A stretch of DNA of 64,000 nucleotides from Iris pallida (Eukaryota; Streptophyta; Magnoliopsida; Asparagales; Iridaceae), in the NCBI GenBank assembly GCA_029216955.1, contig JANAVB010004101.1:97001-161000 (forward strand). The letters run 5' to 3'. Each line of letters starts with the position of its first letter. The first letter of the stretch is position 1. This document shows, piece by piece, positions 58,572 to 64,000 of the stretch. Both the position numbers and the translations under genes were made by a program. The notes beneath the pieces are model-generated. The model was not told the DNA's origin. It did no database searches and worked only from the letters and a program-made list of their open reading frames with translations.

Positions 58572-59477
58572 TCATGACCGCAAGTCTATCTTCGAGAACA
58601 CTGAAGCCCCTTTGAGTTGATCAAACAAGTTATCTATCCGCGGGAGAGGGTATCTGTTCTTGATTGTCACTGAGTTCAAGGTACGATAATCTACACATAA
58701 CCTAGACGTACCATCCTTCTTTTTTACAAGAAGCATCGGGGCTCCCCAAGGCGATCCACTTGCACGAATGAATCCCTTGGTCCTGAGTTCTTCAATCATC
58801 TTGTACAAAATCTCCAACTCTGAAGGCACCATTCTGTAGACTCGCTCTGATACTGGTGCTGTTCTGGGGATTAAGTCTATAGTGAACTCAATCTCCCGCT
58901 CTGGCGGCATCCCTGGAAGCTCCTCTGGGAAAACATCTAGAAACTCTTCAACTATCCTGGGTAACTGTACTGCTGCTACTGCCATCCGCAACACTGGGGA
59001 AGATGGCTCCACTGCTCCTCTGGAAAATGAGAACTCTGGCTCCCCTGGAATGCTGAAAACAACTCTGCCAATATGGCAATCTATCCTAGCATACTGGTTC
59101 CTCAACCAATCCATGCCTAAGACTACATTATAGTCTGCCATAGGGAATTTTATAAATCTAGCGGGGAACTCTCTACCGCTAACTATGATCCGACACGAGG
59201 AAAATACCCGATCTACTCCCACAAGACCATTACCAGTAAGTATATTAAGCCTCACTGCTAATGACTCGGGCTCTAATCCTATCCGTGTCGCGAATCGTAC
59301 AGATATGAATGAATGCGATGCACCAGAATCAAATAATACCAATGCTAGAGAGGAGTTGACGAGAATAGTACATGCCACTACCTCACCTGGTGCAACTTTT
59401 TCTTCCATAGCCATCATCATGGCCTGACCTCTAGCTGCGGGTCCCCTCTGCTGGAAACCTTTCTGCCTGCTCTGCAC
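58572..59477 (-). pseudogene. E3 protease and RT N-terminus
   Basis: Protease with an intact active site [12 protein letters not shown] and [19 protein letters not shown]-terminus with [29 protein letters not shown] and [14 protein letters not shown]. Stops at a TGA where Gly is expected in LRSGYHQ. Confidence 0.94.
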
Positions 59478-59492
59478 TTGGGATTGGGTATA

Positions 59493-60650
59493 CTACTGCT
59501 GGTTCTGCTGATGAAATACCTGGGCCTGAGGCAACAATGGCCTCGGGTACTGCTGCTGCTGCACAGGTGCTGGTCCCCTAACCGATGGACTGGTTAGGTT
59601 GGAAGAGGATGAACTACCCCTATTCGGACAAGTTCCTATCTTGTGATCTGCCGCTCCACAAGCCAGGCACAATCCTTGTGCCCTACGACAATCTGCCACT
59701 ATATGGCCTGGCTTCCCACAAAGAGAACATCCCATCGCGGAAGTCTGCTTCTGCTTCTGCTGCTGTGGGTACGTCGGGGTCGAATGCTGAACCGACATCA
59801 CTGAGGCCGCCCACCTCGGAGTTCCAATAGTCAAACTTCTAGCTGTCGGGGCTGGAGCTGATGACTGGTGCATCTGACTGTGGTACCGTTTCCTACCTCC
59901 GGTCCTATCCACGATCCGCTGGAAGGTGTACTCATGCCTCCTAGCTACCCTCAATACTGCATCGAACGTCTGGTGCTCGAATTGCTCGACTTCCAACAAA
60001 ATCTCCAAATGCAGTCCCTGCTGGAAGCGCTGGGCCCTATCAAACTCGGTCGCCACCAAGGTGGGGGCAAACCTACTGAGTCTAGAAAACTCAGATGCAT
60101 AACTGTCAACTGTTCTGCCTCCTTGCTTCAAGTTGGTAAATCTGGTCTGCAGGTCGTACCGAGCCACAGCATCGAAATACTTCGTCTGGAATCTCTCTCT
60201 AAATACTGCCCAAGCAATGGGTGCCACTAATCCCATGGCTTATGTTGTCCACCAACTGCGAGCTAAGTCCAACAACTGTAGCCGTACTACGGCCACCTTA
60301 TCATTCTCGGGTGTTCTAGCTGCTTCCAGAATCACCTCGGTATCCTGAAGCCAAGCGTCCGCGGCAATCGCATCTTCACTGCCGTCGAAGAAGGGAGGGT
60401 TCAGGCGCTTGAAGCTGTTAGCCGCGCTTTTCCCTGGATGACCGCCTCTGGTCAAAGCATCTGCCACTACCTGGTACAAGGCATCTCCTCGACGATCCTG
60501 GGAATCTATCAAGGTCCTGATGAGACCTACCAAGGTGCCATCATCCGGCTCGGCAGGCTGAACGGGCTGAACTGGAGGCTCTCCTCTAGTAGGCACAACT
60601 CTAGAGGCTACTCCGGAATGCTGGGCTTGATCTCCGGGTTGCTGGTCCAC
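59493..60650 (-). pseudogene. E3 gag
   Basis: Two in-phase segments (60240-60650 and 59493-60236) split by TAA. Start ATG at 60650 (MDQQPGDQAQ). The gag domain includes PPFFDGSEDAIAADAWL, AWAVFRERFQTKYFD and YASEFSRLSRF. Two knuckle-like motifs: CSLCGKPGHIVADC and CLACGAADHKIGTC. A TAG then separates it from the protease. Confidence 0.9.
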
Positions 60651-60891
60651 ATGAAGTGCTCCACCTTGCTGATCGGCGGGGTCAGGTACAGTGCCGCTGA
60701 AGAAGACGACACAGGAAAAACAATAAGGAAGGACCAGGACAGATCAATGATACAAGCATGTGATCAAGTCAAGATTCCAGAGATTCAGAGGATATGAACG
60801 GAGATCAAGAACGAGTACTGATTGAGACATCTATCGGTAAACCCTCATATTTCTTGATTGATAAGACCTGCATGGGCTACCACTTAAACCA
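60651..60891 (-). other. E3 leader with tRNA-Ile-type primer site
   Basis: Non-coding leader. The primer-binding site at 60865-60882 reads GACCTGCATGGGCTACCA on the plus strand, one base different from the LARD site, 9 bases from the LTR. Confidence 0.7.
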
Positions 60892-63574
60892 TGTCACGTC
60901 CCAGAACCAGAATACTGGAGAGCGGGGGCGAACATAGCCAGCTACGTATATTGAAATAGAATACATCTCAACAATACGGTTACGGCTGTCTAGATATGAG
61001 GGTTTACTACAAGCCAACGGTCTCTTATGGTCAAGCCTATTGTCTCAATCACATGCAAGTAATATAATTACAAGAAGTTTGACCACCAAATACACAATAA
61101 AAGGCGTCCCAAATATTACATATCAGCTGATCATGAAGCTAGTCGTACAAAATGCTAGGACTAGCAAGAGTTAAGTCATACATGATCAACCCTAGGATTT
61201 GTTAATCATGTTTACAGCCCGTAGGCAGACAGTAAGTAAAGTGCATCGAGCTAACAGGTGCTCGTCGGCTAAACGCCTCAAAGGAATAACTTTACAATAG
61301 AGTGAGCGAAACAAAATAGAAAACCCACTCGTAGCCCGGGTTCCTTCTAGTCGCCACCATCGGGCTGGAGGTTCGAAAGATCCTCGAGAGCTGCTCCGAA
61401 ATCTGGCCACACAAAACCAGCTGGGTCAAACCCCAGAAAGAGCAAGTGCCACAAAGGATGCCACGAAATAAGAACAAAAGCCAGCATATCAGAACATAAG
61501 AAAAGAAATAGAAGAAGGTACAAGTAAATAAAGAGTGCAACAGGACAATAAACGACTAGTGACGTGGGACCATTCCGGGATCCAGGTTACAACCCTTAAA
61601 CCAGACAAGGACCAAGGTTGTAACCATTCGCCTGAACAGCACTCTGCCTCTACCCATTTATTGTTAGAGATAAGTAAAACAAGCATGTACAAGAGTAGCC
61701 AGGTACAGGGACTAGACAAGACTTAGACAAGGCTGGACTCCATCTATTCACAATGCGGCCAAGCAATTACTATGGCTTACTATTTAACTAACTAGGGTTA
61801 TCACAAGCCTTAATTATTTACAAGATCCAATAAGAATTTCCCAGTCCCAAGCCCTGCAGACCATCCAGTTATCCTTCCGCGGGTTGAGAGTATGGTTGGG
61901 TACATCACCCCGGAGACGATATACCCTTAGGTGACTTAGAGGGTGCAACACATGACAGTGCGCTGAAAATGTGCTCTACTCGTCGGCAAGCTACAAGTCC
62001 AATTAAGAGCGCCCAGATAACGAGATTGCCTGTGACTGAAAATTCTCCATGAACTATAGTTTGATCTAGTCATTAGCCTAATCCATATTCAGTATGAATC
62101 CCTGACCGTAGGAACCAGGGAGTCACGTCCTAGACATGATGCAAGATAAGACAAGTGGATTGCACAAGCAAGCAAGCAGGAACACCCACGGTGTCAAGTT
62201 GATTATACGAGTCAAGTTAGCCGTCGCAACATTATCAAGATAAATCATGTCAGGGTACTTGTCAGGAGTGCGCCACGACGGGCCACTATCATGTCAGGTT
62301 TGTCATGTCAGGAGTGCACCACTACGGGTTACTGCCGTGTTATGCTAGTTCCTTGTCATACCATGCCATGTACAATAGTCATTCCAAACATATTAAGTAA
62401 AATCAAGTTCATGATAAGAGGCGTAAGGATATAAAATTGGCGTAAAATATCTAATAAAATATCAATATTCAGGGCTATAGAAGAGCCAAGCTTAAGGAAA
62501 AATAAAACTAAATCTCCATGATTGGACAGATTGCGCAAGGGTCCCTGGGGTCGGGTTGCGCAGGAGTCAAGTGCGCCAGGGGCCAACTGCGTAGGATGAG
62601 CCGCACAGAAGTCGGCTTGCGCTGAGTTGGTTGGCGCAGTGGTCAGATTGCGCATGAGTGAAGTGCGCGGGGATGGATGGCGCATGAGTCAGATTGTGCA
62701 GGGGTGGATGGCGCAGGAAAGGTTAGCGCAGGAGATATATGGCGCAGGATTGAACTGCACAGGAGTGAAGTACACAGGGTTAGATTGCGCGAGGAGCCAA
62801 CTGCACGGGGGTGAACTGCGTAGGGGTGGATGGCGCATGGGGCTGAGCGCAGTTCGCCAAGGGGCAAGCAGCGCGGTCGGCGCTGTGCTAAAGAGCGCAG
62901 GCCGAGAGGGGATGCGCAGTCCAGCACTGCGCTAAAGAGCGCAGGCTGCAGTCTCCTACTCCAGGCCGAAAAGAACACCAAGAACACCAAGAATCCAAAT
63001 TTTCATATCTTTGCCAAATCAAAGCCAAATCTAGATTTTCAAGGTTCTAACTTGAGTAAAATTGAATTCTCTTCCACATGGAAGCATCAAAATCCACAAA
63101 AATACAACCAAAATTGATCAAAACCATGTAAATCCAAAATTAGAGAAAACTTAGATCTAGAACAATGGAGACTCCAAATCATAAAATGTCAAGTTCTAAT
63201 GTTGATCACCATGGCCTAGTCTAGCTAATGAACAAATAAAAAGTGGTTCTCATATGGTGGGAAGGTACACTTGTCTATGGTGTTGGTGAGTTGTGTAGAG
63301 GAAGGAAGAAGAAAGAGATGGAGAAAATAAATAAAAGAGATATGAGGAGAGAGAAAAGGTTGGTAGGGTTTTAATAAGGGTGGTTAAGTTGAGTGTAGGG
63401 TGGAGGTTAGCTAATGTGTTCCAAATGCATGTTGAACCAAACCAAACCAATCCTTCTCCATAAAATAAAACCAAGCCAACTAAAATCGAAAATTTCACAA
63501 GTCCAGAAAAATAAAAATACCTGCCAAAATCCAATTACGAATATAAATACGAAATACGGGAAACGGGGGTGACA
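60892..63574 (-). repeat. E3 5' LTR
   Basis: Collinear with the 3' LTR over its whole length. GCGCAGG block at 62525-62945. Confidence 0.95.
62525..62945. repeat. GCGCAGG minisatellite in E3 5' LTR
   Basis: Same layout as 54850-55280 with substitutions in several words. Confidence 0.85.
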
Positions 63575-63881
63575 TTGACCAAGAGTTGACTTTGGCCTAG
63601 ATTGACCTAGATTCATGTAGAATGCATTGTAGTACTTCATTTTACCATTCTGGACATGTTATGACTTGTGCTGTTCTAAATAGGACCCATACACCACTCC
63701 TCGGACAGTACTTTCATCTTGAAAACTCAGATATCAGGCGAGTACATTCTCAGATCATTTCATATCATGTTAGAATTATTTTCCTGCTTTAGATTACTTT
63801 ACTTGTTGCTGTCACGTTGGTAACATGGATTAGTACTATATGGATCCATTTTTGAGATGTTATCCCCTCAAGGAGCAATGT
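63575..63881 (+). mobile_element. E4 LTR, piece 3
   Basis: Continues directly from 53223 after the E3 TSD. Reverse complement relative of about 265-560 in the E1 LTR (gattagtactatatggatc, gttatccccctc). Cut at 63881 by another LTR start. Confidence 0.8.
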
Positions 63882-64000
63882 TGTCACGACCCGCACCCAA
63901 TATTTGGGCATGAATCGTATACACGCCCAGCCTATGCCGCAGAGTCGGCGGTAGAACGCTGTAACAATATGTTGAACAACCACGCAATAAAATATCTCAC
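63882..64000 (-). mobile_element. E5: start of another E1-family LTR
   Basis: TGTCACGACCCGCACCC followed by ggcggtagaacgctgt, matching the E1 right LTR start at 8242. Continues beyond the window. Orientation by analogy with E1. Confidence 0.78.

Larger units (their letters stand above)
53224..63574 (-). mobile_element. E3: Tekay-like chromovirus, structurally complete
   Basis: LTRs 53224-55905 (2682 bp) and 60892-63574 (2683 bp) start TGTCACG and end GGGGGTGACA. The TSD TTGAC is at 53219-53223 and 63575-63579. Minus-strand gag, protease, RT, RNase H, integrase and chromodomain occupy one single reading frame from 60650 to 56073. It is broken only by in-frame stops (at about 60240, 59493, 58572, 58239, 57894, 56757, 56547, and two at 56232-56237). 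Its LTRs differ by a few percent, so it is older than the copia element. Confidence 0.95.

Overview
This window is seed-plant nuclear DNA made almost entirely of nested transposable elements. Chromodomain Ty3 (Tekay-like), Tat-lineage Ty3, SIRE-like copia and CACTA elements occur together, and exons of plant genes (an ERECTA-like receptor kinase and a peroxisomal 2,4-dienoyl-CoA reductase) are trapped in one of them. No free-standing host gene is supported. I cannot place the species further than an angiosperm with a repeat-rich genome. Layout, left to right: (1) 1-13127, element E1, a Tekay-like chromovirus on the minus strand with about 3.9 kb LTRs. Its left LTR is cut by the window edge, and its right LTR carries a patch (10431-12100) of a different, Tat-like LTR. 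(2) 13128-14302, unassigned sequence. (3) From 14303, an LTR of a related family in the opposite orientation (E4), which survives as three pieces (14303-15322, 52939-53223, 63575-63881) because other elements sit in it. (4) 15323-52938, a Tat-lineage Ty3 element on the minus strand. It has a tRNA-Arg-type primer site, dual RNase H and tandem repeats in its 3' part. On the opposite strand, between pol and the 3' LTR, it has a small apparently spliced gene. (5) Inside the Tat pol region lies a young SIRE-like copia element (24799-34525, TSD CTTAG, nearly identical LTRs) with a third ORF after pol. (6) Inside the Tat gag region lies a 14.2 kb non-autonomous Ty3-type element, a LARD (35109-49303, TSD GATGA, 3.5 kb LTRs, no gag or pol). 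(7) Inside the LARD lies a 4.37 kb CACTA element (41094-45460, TSD AAA) without a recognisable transposase but with captured gene exons, i.e. a Pack-CACTA. (8) 53224-63574, element E3, a complete chromovirus structure (TSD TTGAC) in one reading frame broken only by stop codons. (9) 63882-64000, the start of a further LTR (E5). The deepest nesting is E4 LTR > Tat > LARD > CACTA, four levels, and each of the four complete insertions (copia, LARD, CACTA, E3) has a matching target-site duplication. All gag-pol genes seen are broken by stops and/or frameshifts, so none is likely autonomous. The points most worth a second look are the gene-capturing CACTA with a retained GT-AG intron, the spliced antisense gene of the Tat element, a shared tRNA-Ile-type primer site in three Ty3 elements including the LARD, an intron-like insertion in the E1 integrase, a histidine-rich repeat in the copia gag, and CpG-containing short-motif minisatellites that recur in LTRs of unrelated families.
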